Shown here one piece after another: positions 1 to 10,819 of a DNA stretch of 64,000 bases (position 1 is its first letter; the number at the start of each line of letters is the position of its first letter). The notes under the pieces are model-generated. The model was not told the origin of the DNA. It worked only from the letters and a program-made list of their open reading frames with translations, and did no database searches. Location: the NCBI GenBank assembly GCA_016630955.3, contig CM049987.1, forward strand, positions 1,302,001 through 1,366,000, in the 5' to 3' direction. Source of the stretch: Didymella arachidicola. Lineage: Eukaryota > Ascomycota > Dothideomycetes > Pleosporales > Didymellaceae. A program made the translations under genes and the position numbers.

Positions 1-2266
1 CTCGATTTCCGAGCCTCGTCTGCCATCCTTGCAGGACCGCAGGCAACAACAGCAAGGGACCGCTGACCGGCATCTTCAGCAGCTTCTCTGACTGACGAAC
101 GTACATTTGGCCTGCCATTGAATATTGACACACCACACGGTGGATGGTCAGGAATATCGTCTTTGTGCTCGACATCCTGAGTGACATGCACCTCCAGGGT
201 GCACCGCTCATCGCCCAGCAACAGCTTGAACTCCTGCATCATTGACGCAAGGAATACGTGCTCTCGCACCGCCCATACAATCTTCACGCTCTGAACAGTA
301 CGTTCGGAGCTCAGTATATGCGCGAGATGTGACAATGGCACCGCAATGCCAGTTCCGCCCACCACAAACAGAATGTTCGAAAAGTCACGCAGAGGCACAC
401 TATGTCCATATGGCCCCTCGATATTGACGCGCAGTGTCTTCGGCTTCGTGAGGCAATGATTTTTCAGACGTGATGTGAACCCATCGTAAGGTCGTATCAG
501 GTACACCATCGATGACCCTGATGCTGCTGCGCGCTTCGGTGCAAGCAATGCGTCAGACTCTGAGGATGAGGCAGAGTTTGCGCGGTGAATGGAGGGTCTC
601 GATGAGACTGGCGAGAGCGGTATATGCTCGTCATTTCTTGGCGTCGTGACGTAGGCCAATGTGAAAGGGTGGTTCTGATGCACATAGAGTGGGTCGTTCA
701 GCACGTAAATGTAATAATACGTTCCAGGCTCCGGTGCGATCCGGTTCCGCGATATTGGTACATCCATGCGCACCAGGTTCGATGCAGGGTCGTACGTAAC
801 GACAGCCTTGGTATTCCAGAATTGCCAGTCGAATGCCAGAATGCGAAGACCACGCAGCATGCGATCGAAAACCCAGATGATAAGACACGGCCAAATGAAG
901 ATGTTCCATTCGCCATTGGTGAATATCTCGACGTGGTAATACATCGACCAAAGCGCTGTGATCGACAATGCGATGTGAATGACGAGGAAAAGCTCATAGT
1001 GCGCTCTCCGGATGCCGTAGAAGGAGAAGGCGAGGAGAAGTGACATGGCAATAGTAGCCAGCTCGCCATTCCAGAAATAATGCTTCTTCCAATAAGCCAG
1101 GAACTCCGTAAAACCGCCACCTGCACGCTGTCAGTGTTTCCAAGAAGACGTGACTCGGGCTATAGACTGACTGCTGCAGATCATCAGAGTATATCCAAGG
1201 CTATGAATAACGGCTTGAAAAGTTGCAACTCGAGCCGCCCATCTGTGAAAGGCATTGTAGGTACCGAAACCCCAGCCGGTCATCCACATAAGCACGTCAT
1301 TTCTCATACCGAAAAGCCACACCAACGGAAAGTTGGCGAGCGATATGATGCCGGTTCTATCAGAGACATATCGCAGCAGCTGATCTGACTTGTTCGGCCA
1401 ATATAGATTGCCTTCTGTAAGTCGGTAGCTCGCACAACACAGAATCCCATTAAGGATGACGAAGGTAGCGATCGTGAGCGTTTGAGCCCGAGGCGGTATC
1501 GTGCACCAACCAAGAGGCCGTGAGCAGCGATCTCCAAAGGCTGCAGGTACTATGATGTATTGCTTGAGCCAGGAGTGTGGTTGACGCAGGAGTCTACGAT
1601 GGTTCTTTGCATAGCCAGGCTCCTCGTTAGCTACAGCTTGATATTCTCGACTTCTGATGTTGGCGATCGAAGCGAAAAGACGGGCGCCAACACCGACTGA
1701 TAAGACGATGATCCAGAAATAGTACATATACCACCCGTACACAAGATGAATATCGTACTCGAAGAAAGCAGCATCCTGCTGCCGATCAGCACCACGCAAC
1801 AGCAGTGTACGATGTGGCTGCTTACTAGGGTCGTGAACGCTCTCTCAAAAAAGCTGACCTCAGGAAGTACCACTGTGCCTAGAGATGGCCATGTTAAAGC
1901 CTCCTCTGCACTATAGTTTGGCACTCGCGCCCTGTCTTCAGGACTCCAATGACCGATGACCTCGTAGAATGGGGGTAACGTTACACCCGCGTGTTCATCG
2001 CACCACTCGCTGTGCTCCGCAATGAATTTCGGCACTTCGCCATCATTAAGGTCGCAGAACTCGTCGAGACAGAGATACAGTGAAGTAATTCTCAGGTTGC
2101 TTCGACATTGCCGGACTTTGCGAGAAAGCCACGGATCAGTATCGTTGAAGGTCGCGTAATTGAGGGTGAGCTCGCAGCCCCGAGGGCACCATTTTCCAGA
2201 CCTCAAAGCGTCGGCTACATTTGTGAGACCAAATATGAATAAAGTTGTGCACCAAGCGATCTGCAT
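1..2266 (-). CDS. Ferric reductase-like transmembrane oxidoreductase (FRE family), 3' end off window
   Basis: Plasma-membrane flavocytochrome that passes electrons from NADPH through FAD and haem to extracellular Fe(III). Three exons join in phase: 2266-1826, 1778-1172 and 1120-1, with introns of 47 and 51 bp; about 722 codons are visible. The N-terminus has a signal peptide and a Cys-rich extracellular part with paired Cys-x2-3-Cys. The ferric-reductase membrane domain follows, with haem-ligand histidines in NAFHRWAARV and VIHSLGYT. The C-terminal half shows the flavin motif HPFT, then GPYG, the nucleotide loop VGGTGIAVP and VACGPARM near the edge, so only a few codons and the stop are missing. 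The frame is intact throughout. It diverges from the F-box-like gene at 2492. Family is certain; metal and substrate specificity (Fe or Cu) cannot be told from sequence. Confidence 0.9.
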
Positions 2267-2491
2267 AGAGAAGAAATTGGCGCAAAGCGTTGTGTTGCAA
2301 AACGTAGTTGCGGGGGGTTGAAAATCTAATCAGATTGAGATATTGGCTTATCAGATGATGCAAGGGCCGGAATTGGTGGCGCCGAGCTTCAGGACCCCGT
2401 CATCACGCGCACCACCAAACCTCGGAACCCAAGAGACGTGTCAGCTGCCAACACATCTACGAAGATCGCGCGCCCAAAACCTTTTTGAGAT

Positions 2492-3226
2492 ATGTTCCTA
2501 GATCTGCCTACCGAGTTGCGCCTGCGCATAGCTGAATACGCACTTGAACAGCAAGTAGCGACCGGAATTCCCCACACCAGTCACCCACTGCAAGAATGTG
2601 AGGCTGACTATCGGCCTTCTGAGAATCTAGTCCTGCTTCAAGTATGCCGTCAATTCAGCTCTGATTTCGCCCAGATTGCATTCAGCAAGACTAGGTTCTC
2701 AATCTGGAACGCGCGACAGAGTAACAACCTGCGGCAGCTCCCCTCTCACCACGTTCGAAGTATCAAATTTATTGTGCATCGAGCGCCAGTCGACGAGATA
2801 ACCTGTTGGGGCAACTACTGCTATGGTCTACAGCAGCTCCACCTGGATGAACTTGTGATTCTTTGCGACAGATTCTTCTTCGTCAGTCAAGATGTATTAG
2901 ACGTTGCAACATTCCTGCGTCGCTTGTTGCATGTTAAGATCGTCAGGTTTGTCATGTATGACGACGGGAGAGAGAGAAGGCGGAGTCATTACTGCAGACT
3001 CATTGGAGCCATCATGAAAGAAGATCACTTCCAACGATACGACGCCCCAGGCGCACCAAATACCGAAGCTTGTTGGTGGAGTTGGCAACTCAACTCTCTA
3101 GTAGACACCATTACTTTCACCGCTCAGGCTCCTCGACCAGTGTTGCTTGAGGAAGAGTACATGCTGCTCATGAAGCCTAAAGTAGATGCTATGATGATAG
3201 AAGCCGAGCGTGCAGCTGGTCTGTAA
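2492..3226 (+). CDS. F-box/2EXR-like fungal protein, function unknown
   Basis: Intronless 244-residue protein. The first residues, FLDLPTELRLRIAEYAL, match the LPxELRxxI start shared by fungal F-box and 2EXR domains. Next come LVLLQVCRQFSSD and a region with aromatic and charged residues, as in the large family of lineage-specific proteins seen in Dothideomycetes. If it is a true F-box it would recruit targets to an SCF ubiquitin ligase through Skp1, but the second half of an F-box is not clear. The start ATG is the only one near the motif and lies 225 bp from the divergent ferric reductase start, so the two may share a promoter region. No membrane segment or signal peptide is visible. Confidence 0.75.
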   Translation: MFLDLPTELRLRIAEYALEQQVATGIPHTSHPLQECEADYRPSENLVLLQVCRQFSSDFAQIAFSKTRFSIWNARQSNNLRQLPSHHVRSIKFIVHRAPVDEITCWGNYCYGLQQLHLDELVILCDRFFFVSQDVLDVATFLRRLLHVKIVRFVMYDDGRERRRSHYCRLIGAIMKEDHFQRYDAPGAPNTEACWWSWQLNSLVDTITFTAQAPRPVLLEEEYMLLMKPKVDAMMIEAERAAGL

Positions 3227-3983
3227 TGTTTGATCGCACCCACTTTAACCTTGGTTCCTGCACTCCAAGCATTCTAAAAAGGCTTCCAGTCGTACTCCGG
3301 TATTCGTTATCGTTCTGATGCATATGCGTGTGGATGCAAAGACATTGATGACCATGGCTGAGACAAAACGCTTCAGATGGCACGCAACAATGGACGCGTG
3401 CGTGAGATGACCGCCTCTTCTTAGAGCCACGCGAACGGACTGTATTACGACTACGCAAAGACATCAAGAATTTCCAGGTCACTGCTTTTCTTCCGTGCGC
3501 AGTGTACGTTTACCTTACCCGTCTGCGCTACACAACACCAGATCGGCAGGTCCTCTTTGTACAGCAAATTCGACTTGCTGTATCTGGAGCTCAACACACC
3601 CCTCCCCTCAGTAGACTTACTTTACTACCTAAGTGCTTAACCCAGTTTTCGACCCGCATCCATTGCATCGGCTTGCTCACCGTGACATCATCGGGGATAA
3701 GACATGGCACGGGCTTGCAAGTTTGCTGTGTGAATCTCAGCACAGGGCAATCAGTGGACAACAACATACATTTGCTTGACTAGCTGTCTTACATGTCTGG
3801 AGATGTCTCGACAAACAAGACCTTGCGCAGCATGTCCACACTCTTGACATGAGGACCTCGCCTCTCAGAGCAAAACCTTGTCCATTACTTCTATCGTAGG
3901 ACGATATAATACTGTCACTGATACCTAGAAATACACTTGACCATCACAGATCCCTGCAAGCCCATAAAAATAATACGACTACT
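3227..3983. other. Intergenic, no gene seen
   Basis: Open frames here are short and run on both strands without recognisable domains. The last 60 bases hold an A/T-rich stretch that is a plausible promoter and leader of the gene at 3984. Confidence 0.5.
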
Positions 3984-4568
3984 ATGGCTCCTCCCTCCGC
4001 AGCTCTCGAGCATGGCACTTTCGATGTTGTCGGTGGCGTTAAACCATTTACATCAGCTGCTGGCGAAACCAACATTCCTGAGTCACTGGCACTGATCTGC
4101 TTCGGCGCCTTCATTGTCTACAACATTGCCTCCCTATTTGGCATCGATGTCTCCGCTATCATCAACTTCAGTACTAGATCCCACCGCGCTATTCTGGGGT
4201 GGACCGGCATCATTCGTCAGGAAGGTGTTCGAGCCAAATTTCTTGCTATCGCAACCTTCTCTGCCAACTGGATCAAGGATAACTACCGCCAGAACAAGTA
4301 CGCTTACGCCTTCCGTACAGGGCTGGAGCACATGATCTCTACCCCGAGTGAACACCTCGGCCGCACTGTCCTTGCCGACACTGTCACCGTCCCTGGCGCT
4401 GGATCACTGACTTTAATTCGCGGTCTTCCTTCTGATGTGTCTGCGCCTGAGCTTCGTCGCTACCTGGAATCAATCTTGTTCATCCAGTACCATCAGGGCA
4501 TCGACCGTGCTGTCGCCCAGCCCGAGTCTGAAAATGCGCCCATCGAAACATCTCGCCTCGATCTTTAG
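3984..4568 (+). CDS. Small membrane protein of unknown function; in-frame TAG before a coding-like tail
   Basis: The 194-residue frame starts at an ATG in good context. It has one clear hydrophobic segment at about residues 34-54 (SLALICFGAFIVYNIASLFG) followed by a soluble region. I do not recognise the family. The frame ends at TAG (4566-4568), but the same frame stays open for another 66 codons to a second TAG at 4767-4769. That extension is rich in Ser, Thr, Pro and Asp (for example TPSTSGINTPTSTISASSTS) and looks like a disordered protein tail rather than random DNA. Possible readings are a nonsense mutation, stop-codon readthrough, or an unrecognised 87 bp intron (about 4526-4612, weak donor GTCTGA, acceptor GAG) that would remove the stop and keep the frame. 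Confidence 0.65.
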   Translation: MAPPSAALEHGTFDVVGGVKPFTSAAGETNIPESLALICFGAFIVYNIASLFGIDVSAIINFSTRSHRAILGWTGIIRQEGVRAKFLAIATFSANWIKDNYRQNKYAYAFRTGLEHMISTPSEHLGRTVLADTVTVPGAGSLTLIRGLPSDVSAPELRRYLESILFIQYHQGIDRAVAQPESENAPIETSRLDL

Positions 4569-4769
4569 AACGGGACTTGCGTCCGACCTAAGGACACCGT
4601 GGACACACCGAGTACATCCGGCATCAACACACCTACTTCAACCATCTCTGCTTCGAGCACATCCGCTATCGACTTTGGTCTTGATGCCTCTGGCGAATCA
4701 ATAGAGCTGGAAGGTCTGCCTCCTCCTTGTAGTTCGCAGCTGCAGTCGAGCTCTCGACGCGCTGATTAG

Positions 4770-5697
4770 TAGGGCTGTGTTTCCGTCCGTCCTTGGATCT
4801 AGTTGTTGGCTCGACACACAATTTTCGCTTCTTACGCTCCTTACACAAATCTTCCAGGTCGAACGTACTTACCGAAATCCGAAACTGGTCCCTCTTTATT
4901 AGTCGTATAGTGGTGTTACGCAATCTAGCCGTGAATCTCGCTCGTTCCGCTGGAACAATTTGAGCTTGAAGTCAGATAGACATGATGAAGAAAGATTCTT
5001 TGTACCAGCCCAATCCTCGTAATTTTCCTAAAAGTAGAATAACAATGACTAGAATGCTTCAACATCACCGTGAGCAGGTAGTTGTCGCGAAAGTAACTTG
5101 GTGAGTTGCAGTTTCCCTCTCGACATGCCTGAGCTGGTCCGCCGCTTCCGCAGTTACTAATCATGTGTACAGTAATCCAGCATTGCAATCCCAGACACAA
5201 ATCGCGCCAGCACTAGTACTTGAGTTTCTCATGTATCCTGCGCTCGCTCCTCTTACACCTTATGCTTCTTGTGAAGCACCATACGTCATCACGTAAACAA
5301 TCCATAAGGTCATCTTACTTCGCCCGCACGGCCTGCCCTCACGACCTGTTCAGCTACCCCTCTGCGATTACCACCACTCAGCTGCACTCATGTCCAGCAT
5401 GGCATTCTGTGCGACACAGCAGGTCGGTTCGGTGCACACAAGCTGGCCGTGCGACTGAAGCGGCGAGACTCGAGGCGCGCGGCCCGCTTTGCAAGCGTCC
5501 GAGGCTCGTCCGCCATTACAAACTCCATGCAACGTATTATCACCGGCAATAGGCAGAAGTCTCGAGACAACCATTGGAAGCTAGTATAAAAGATAGTGGA
5601 ACGCTAGCGGACTGAAACCTTGAGCCATCGATCACCTGCCATCAAGACACATACACAAGCAGCCCCAAAACATCGAACTACCCGCAACGCACCCACA
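4770..5697. other. Intergenic and promoter of the MAPEG gene, no gene seen
   Basis: No open frame has domain or composition support. The last 120 bases contain TATAAAA at 5585-5591 and C/A-rich leader sequence just before the ATG at 5698, which suits a fungal promoter. Confidence 0.45.
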
Positions 5698-6292
5698 ATG
5701 GTCGAATTAGTCAAGAACCTCATCCCCGCCGAGTACGGGTACGTTTATGGTCCCAGCATTAGAAGTCTATGTGCATCAGTGGCGCGACTCGGCCCCTGAG
5801 CACCAATTGCTTCTGCGCTTCAGCTGGCTCCCGCAGCAACAGCAGCTAACGATATCTAGCTACGTTCTCGGTGCCATCGTCAGCACCTTCTTCGTCGGCG
5901 TCTGGCACGGCGGCCACGTCGGGGGGTTGCGCAAGGCGGCCAAGATCCCCTACCCGTTCGAGTACGCGTCCTACGAGCAGATCCAGACCGCTTCGCCCGC
6001 GTCGAAGAAGGCCATGCTCGCGTTCAACTCGGCCCAGCGCGCGCATCAGAACTTCGGCGAGAACCACCCCACCGTCATCGGCACACTGTTGATCTCTGGT
6101 CTGAGGTGGCCGGTTGCTACAGCGGTCCTCGGTGCGGTGTGGAGTGTCAACCGTATTGTGTACGCTATCGGATACGCAAACAGTGGTGAGGAGGGTGGTA
6201 AGGGAAGGTACTACGGTGCGCTGTGGATGATTGCCCACTACGCGTTGGTCATCATGAGCGGTATCTCGGCGTACAAGATCTCCGTGGCCTAG
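5698..6292 (+). CDS. MAPEG-family microsomal glutathione S-transferase 3-like protein
   Basis: A 157-residue integral membrane protein of the MAPEG superfamily, which conjugates glutathione to lipophilic electrophiles or reduces lipid peroxides in the ER or outer mitochondrial membrane. Two exons: 5698-5738 and 5860-6292. The 121 bp intron has donor GTACGT, branch GCTAAC and acceptor TAG, and restores the frame exactly. The hallmark FNSAQRAHQNFGENHP lies at about residues 67-82 and matches the FNxAQRAHxN signature of mGST3, LTC4 synthase and FLAP. Four hydrophobic segments are visible, the last near the C-terminus. It converges on the dihydrofolate reductase gene, with 301 bp between stop codons. 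Family assignment is firm; substrate is not known. Confidence 0.9.
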
Positions 6293-6593
6293 GCAGGTCA
6301 ATCCGCGCTGGTGGAAAAAGACAGACAGAATGCAGTACATGCAGCGTCTATATCGACTAGTATCTCGCATACTGTGCTTGCAAATACAACATAACAAAAC
6401 ACCCTGCACAAGGAATCTTAAGCTTGGGTGAAGCACTAGATGCGCTTCGTCTAAGTACCGTTCGACTGCGATTACCTCCTAATGCGCTTGCAATGCGCTG
6501 TGTCCAAAACGATTTGGCGTCGCAGAAACCCATCCGACTGATTTCAGATTCAGACCAATTCCATTTTCGAACCATTCTCGACACTCCAACACC

Positions 6594-7391
6594 TCAATCC
6601 ACCTTATTATACAAACAAAACTCAAACCTCACTCCCTTCTCCTCAACCTCAACACCATCCTTGAACTCCTCTCCCGTGAATTCCTTGAGCTCCTTTTCGC
6701 TAGCCTTCGTCCATCTCCCGCTATTCAGGTTCTCACTAAAATAAGTATCACACTCATACTCCTCCTGAATCTTCGTAAGCAACACATGTCTAGCCTCCTC
6801 CAGCCTCAACGCTTGCTCGTATATACTCGCACCGCCAATAACCAGCGCCCTATCAACCTCCACCTTCCCGAGACCCTCATTTAGGCACTTCAACGCCTCC
6901 CCAACACTGCCTACCACAACCGGACCCTCCCCTCCCTCTGCCTTAGCCGGTTGCTGCTGTCTGAACCCCTCTACGCTCCGCGTGACAACGACATTCACTC
7001 TCCCCTTTAGCGGCCGAAACCGTTCAGGAATGCTGTCCCATGTCTTGCGCCCCATGACCACGGCGTTCATGCGCCGTTTGTTCTGCGCCAGCTCACCCGC
7101 GCCATCGCCGTTTGTGACTGTGCTGGGCGATACTCGCGACGTTACCCGCGCAAAGTACCCCATTTCTTTGCGCAATTGCGGCCACGGGAGGCCGCCGGCG
7201 CGGCCGATGCCTAGCGAAGGCGTGGCGGCGAGGACGAGAGTGAGGGATTTGGGTGACATCGTGGATGTTGTAGTTGAGGCGGTGGCAGAGGTGGGGTGTG
7301 AGGATTCGGGTGCGTCGGAGGGCAGCGTTTGGGAGACGTCGAGGTTGCTCATCGCGTGCGGCGAGGAAGTGCGTACGCTTGTAAAGGCCAT
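6594..7391 (-). CDS. DFR1: Dihydrofolate reductase
   Basis: Reduces dihydrofolate to tetrahydrofolate with NADPH, feeding thymidylate, purine and methionine synthesis. Single exon, 265 residues. The core begins at about residue 49 with LTLVLAATPSLGIG, then LPWPQLRKEMGYF (substrate pocket), VVMGRKTWDSIPERFRPL (NADPH contact) and ALVIGGASIYEQAL. Two inserts relative to short DHFRs, near residues 85-105 and 140-160, are common in filamentous fungi. The first ATG gives a 44-residue Ser/Thr-rich leader with no domain; a third ATG (Met45, position 7259) starts just before the enzyme core and could be the real or an additional start. It diverges from a possible small gene at 7702. Confidence 0.95.
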   Translation of the reverse strand: MAFTSVRTSSPHAMSNLDVSQTLPSDAPESSHPTSATASTTTSTMSPKSLTLVLAATPSLGIGRAGGLPWPQLRKEMGYFARVTSRVSPSTVTNGDGAGELAQNKRRMNAVVMGRKTWDSIPERFRPLKGRVNVVVTRSVEGFRQQQPAKAEGGEGPVVVGSVGEALKCLNEGLGKVEVDRALVIGGASIYEQALRLEEARHVLLTKIQEEYECDTYFSENLNSGRWTKASEKELKEFTGEEFKDGVEVEEKGVRFEFCLYNKVD

Positions 7392-7701
7392 TCAGCGAAT
7401 GCCGCTGCTCGAGGTTTGAACGTTGGAGGCTCGCAGCCGCTGGTACTTTGGGATTAGACGACGGCGTGAGGATGGTGTGGGGCTTGATCTGACGGCGGGA
7501 AGTGGGGTGCAATGACGAAAACGCGAGATGCACGCGTTGCGAATCGCGTGGGAACGTGACCTCATATACATTATGAACACCTCGACCTGGTAAGCAGAAC
7601 AGACTTCGGACGTGAGCGTTCCCTGTATTCCTTCCTCCATCCCAGGATGCTAAGTATATAGTACATAGTCTCCGACCAACTCTGCTCGTACTTGCTCGAA
7701 A
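7392..7701. promoter_or_regulatory. Divergent promoter region, DFR1 and small gene at 7702
   Basis: A 310 bp spacer between the first DFR1 ATG and the ATG of the candidate 65-residue gene. An A/T-rich patch (AAGTATATAGTACATAG, 7651-7667) lies 35-50 bp before the rightward start and may serve as its core promoter. No specific factor site can be assigned. Confidence 0.35.
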
Positions 7702-7961
7702 ATGACGTCGACCAAGACGGACTTCAGTCTGAGCTACGCACTCGACGCCCCTAACGCACAAAGGCAACGGAACGCCAGTAAGTACACCTTCCATGCCGCT
7801 AAGCCTGCACCCATCCAATGATATGGTTGATTGACAAAGCTCATTCATACAATGCGAGCTCCTGTGCGATTTTCCAAAGGGTATACGTAAAGCTTGCTGA
7901 GATCCTGTCTGAGCTCCTCCATAGTGGTCGCTGCACTGAATATCTCCAGGTTCCACAATAA
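7702..7961 (+). CDS. Possible 65-residue protein, two exons, function unknown
   Basis: A candidate too short for usual ORF cut-offs. Exon 1 (7702-7777) starts at an ATG preceded by CGAAA and ends at a perfect GTAAGT donor; exon 2 (7840-7961) follows a 62 bp intron and stays open in the matching phase to TAA. The predicted protein is polar at the N-terminus and then amphipathic (VYVKLAEILSELLHSG), which suggests a helix. The stop lies 18 bp before the stop of the convergent PSY2 gene, a tight but usual fungal spacing. The acceptor (AAAG) is weak and the family is not recognised, so it could also be a chance open frame or a non-coding transcript. Confidence 0.4.
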
Positions 7962-7979
7962 GACTGCAAAAGAAAGCTC

Positions 7980-10819
7980 TCATTCGTTCTCGTTGTTTTC
8001 ACCGCCGCTCTTCACTGGAAGTGATATCGATATCTTCTTCGGCGTTCCACTTTCTTTTCCAGAATTGATCTGCGGTGATTTCCGGCGTAAGCTCCGTAGA
8101 CTTGTCGTACTTGTGTTGCTTGAAGTGGAAGCACGGCGTTTCGGTGCCGTTGTTGTTGATATGTTGGCGAGCAGCTCATCTTCTTCGTCCTCTTCTCTGC
8201 GACGCTTCTCTGAGATGCGCTCGGGTGGCGACCCTGATGCGCTGGTCGTCTTCGATGGCTTCGTCTCTTCCTTGCTCTGCGCAGCTGGCGTTGCGTTGCG
8301 CATAGCTAGTGGGATATCCATGTCAACGTCATCCTCTTCGGCATCATCATCCGGGTAGTTCACTAGCGGCCTTACTGGTGAAGCGCCGTTGAGAACAGTC
8401 TTTCCTGGGGTGGCTAACTCGTCTTCGTCGTCCGACGCGTTAAAATAAGCTTCCTCGTCCGCGTCCACATCCCTCAGACCTTGACCCCACTTGCCGCCAT
8501 TTACCAAACCAGATGGTCTTACAGGTGTGTCACTCTCCACGCTTGTGAATGAGTTGTCTAACTCTTGTGTAGTTACTGGTTCTTGCATCTGGTCGTAGCG
8601 CAAGATGAGGTTCTGGAACGTATCCACGTATGTTATATCCTGGAGCTTTTCTCGGTAGGTCTCGACCAGATGCTGAACAATAATCTTGATGTTTTCGCGT
8701 TTGATGAATTCAAAAAGTTCGAGGCATGCCGAGTTCAAGAGATTATCCCGCGGCATTGTGTCGAACAAGACTTGTAGGATGGATTCGAACAGCTGATGCT
8801 GTATGATTTGTCTATTGTGGGTCTCGTCGTGTAACGCAATAACGGTGCGGAAGTATTTGAGGGCGGCTATATTTTCTTAGTAATTGCTATGCGGTAGAAT
8901 AGGTCTTCATACTCAGCTTGAGGTGTTTCTCCGGACAACTCATAAGTTGCCCGACCCTTGCTGCAAGACCCTCTGACAAAATGAAGTATTTGCTGCGATA
9001 AGAGTGCTGGCGAATGAAGAAGCACAGCACCTCAACCAAGTGTGCGTAGAGTGACACTTCTTGTATTGACAGATCATCCACTGTGAGCAGTTAGCTACGT
9101 ATTTCGAGCAAGCCTTCGGTGCAACGTACTAGACTCTCTGCTCTCGAGCTCCTTGAGAGGCTGAAAGAGTTTTCTCGCAGATTCGTCATAGAAGTTCTGA
9201 ATGAAAGAGTCGGTCTGAGGTATCGACGGAAGCTGTCCTCGCATCTTCGCCAGAAAATCGCTGTTAGTCCTGCCCAGTGCCTCGATCGATGCTGAGTTGG
9301 CGTTGGGGTCAAGCAGTATCTTGATCGCGTCTGCCATCTGCGCTTTGACTCCTAGATCAACCTCGATCAGGAGCAGCTCAATCAGAGTGTCCGTCAAAGG
9401 CTTGGACTTCTCTTGTATGGCCTTGAAGATGTAGCTGCGGACCATCAAAGCGTCGTGGTCGATCAGAGAGACGAGGATATCGGTTCCTGCAACGCGCACA
9501 GATGCATCCTGGTGTTTGAGAGCGAATTGGATGACCTCCAGCAGGCCGTTGCTGATGAAGTTCTGGTACAATTGGGCTCTGCCATTCGCCTGCAAGCTCT
9601 TCGCGATTGCGCAACATTGTTGAATGAACAGCACTGCATCTTTCTTGCGCTGCATGTTTTGCTCCTTGGGCCCGAAAATGCTAAACAGCTCCTTAAGGAA
9701 CGGCAGGTTCGATTGCAGGTGCTGGACAATGTCAACCTGGTGAAAGAAGATGAGCGAGTTGAGGACGGAGAAGGTAGGATCATCGAGAATGCGGGCCAGC
9801 ACCACGTCCTTCAGGTACTGTAGGCGGTATGTGGAGTGGATCTTTCGTTTTATCGACTCGTCTTCAATCTTGACCACCTCTTTGAATTTCGACTCATCCG
9901 CGAGGTACTGCCTGTGGTTTGCTTTGTGCAGTGGAAAATCAGGATCGTCTGCCAGTGTCAGTTAGTTACATGTACAGTTGAGACAACGCAGCAAGACCTA
10001 CACTCCAGCGCGCCAACGACACCCAGGATGATTTCATCATGCACCACATATTCTATGATCGAGGTATCGTTGAGTAAGATCAGCATCTTCATGATACTGC
10101 ATAATCGATGCAGGTCTGAGACACTTTCGAGGTCCTCTGCCATATCAACCAGCGGTATAAGCATGGGGATGTACTTTTGCGCCAGGATGAACTTGGCCAG
10201 AGCTTCCCTGCCGCCCGGTGTCGAATTGGCCGCGCGCATGTGATTTTCGATTTCGTGGAGGTTGCCGAGATCGGGATTAGGAAGCATGATGGGTCCAATA
10301 TGGTCGATATCGTCTGAAAGACCATCGTCTGCGTTAGATCAGCTCTGCAGGGAGAGCGCGATTGGAAGAGACGCACCTTGCGCGAGCTGTTGCAGCCGCG
10401 ACTGAATCTCATTCACGAATTCCCTGTATCCTGTCAGCGTACGTATTGTGGTTCGAGAGTGCGGTATGTGTACCAGATGTTGGCGCAGCCCTCTGGCTCC
10501 TGGAAGCTGAGGGCCATGTCGGTGCCATTCTGCTCGGTCCATACAATGAGCGTGTCCTGCTGTTTCTGATACCCATCATCCTTGCTAATACGCGTTTCGA
10601 GCAGCTGGCGCGTCTGGTCGTCCTCAGATAGCACCACGATCTTGGCCTCCTCCTGCTACAGCGTATGTCAGCCAGCCGTGTCGCAACACGTTCATGCAAA
10701 CCTACGTTCACTACTACTCCCCTGCAGAAACCAGTGCCTCTGTCGAACCAGTCATTGTTCTTAAGCTCGTACACCTTGACGCGCTTGCGATCGTGGGCCG
10801 GTGGCGCTACCAGGGCCAT
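7980..10819 (-). CDS. PSY2: Protein phosphatase 4 regulatory subunit 3 (Psy2/SMEK)
   Basis: Targeting subunit of the PP4 phosphatase complex, which dephosphorylates gamma-H2A and other checkpoint targets after DNA damage. Seven exons (10819-10706, 10655-10474, 10423-10377, 10328-10002, 9948-9130, 9080-8913, 8866-7980) join in phase through six introns of 46-53 bp and give 847 residues. The N-terminus carries the EVH1/RanBD-like fold (RKRVKVYELKNNDWFDRGTG; IVVLSEDDQTRQLLETRI). The SMK-1 armadillo-like region follows (YRLQYLKDVVLARILDDPTF; IQQCCAIAKSLQANGRAQLY). The tail is acidic and disordered, with NLS-like EKRRREEDEEDE and PKRRAST. Length and order agree with fungal Psy2 proteins. The 3' end faces the small candidate gene at 7702. 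Confidence 0.95.

Noticed and set aside
7093..7983. 296-codon minus frame between PSY2 and DFR1
   Set aside because: Antisense and overlapping the DFR1 coding frame; Arg/His-rich with no domain.
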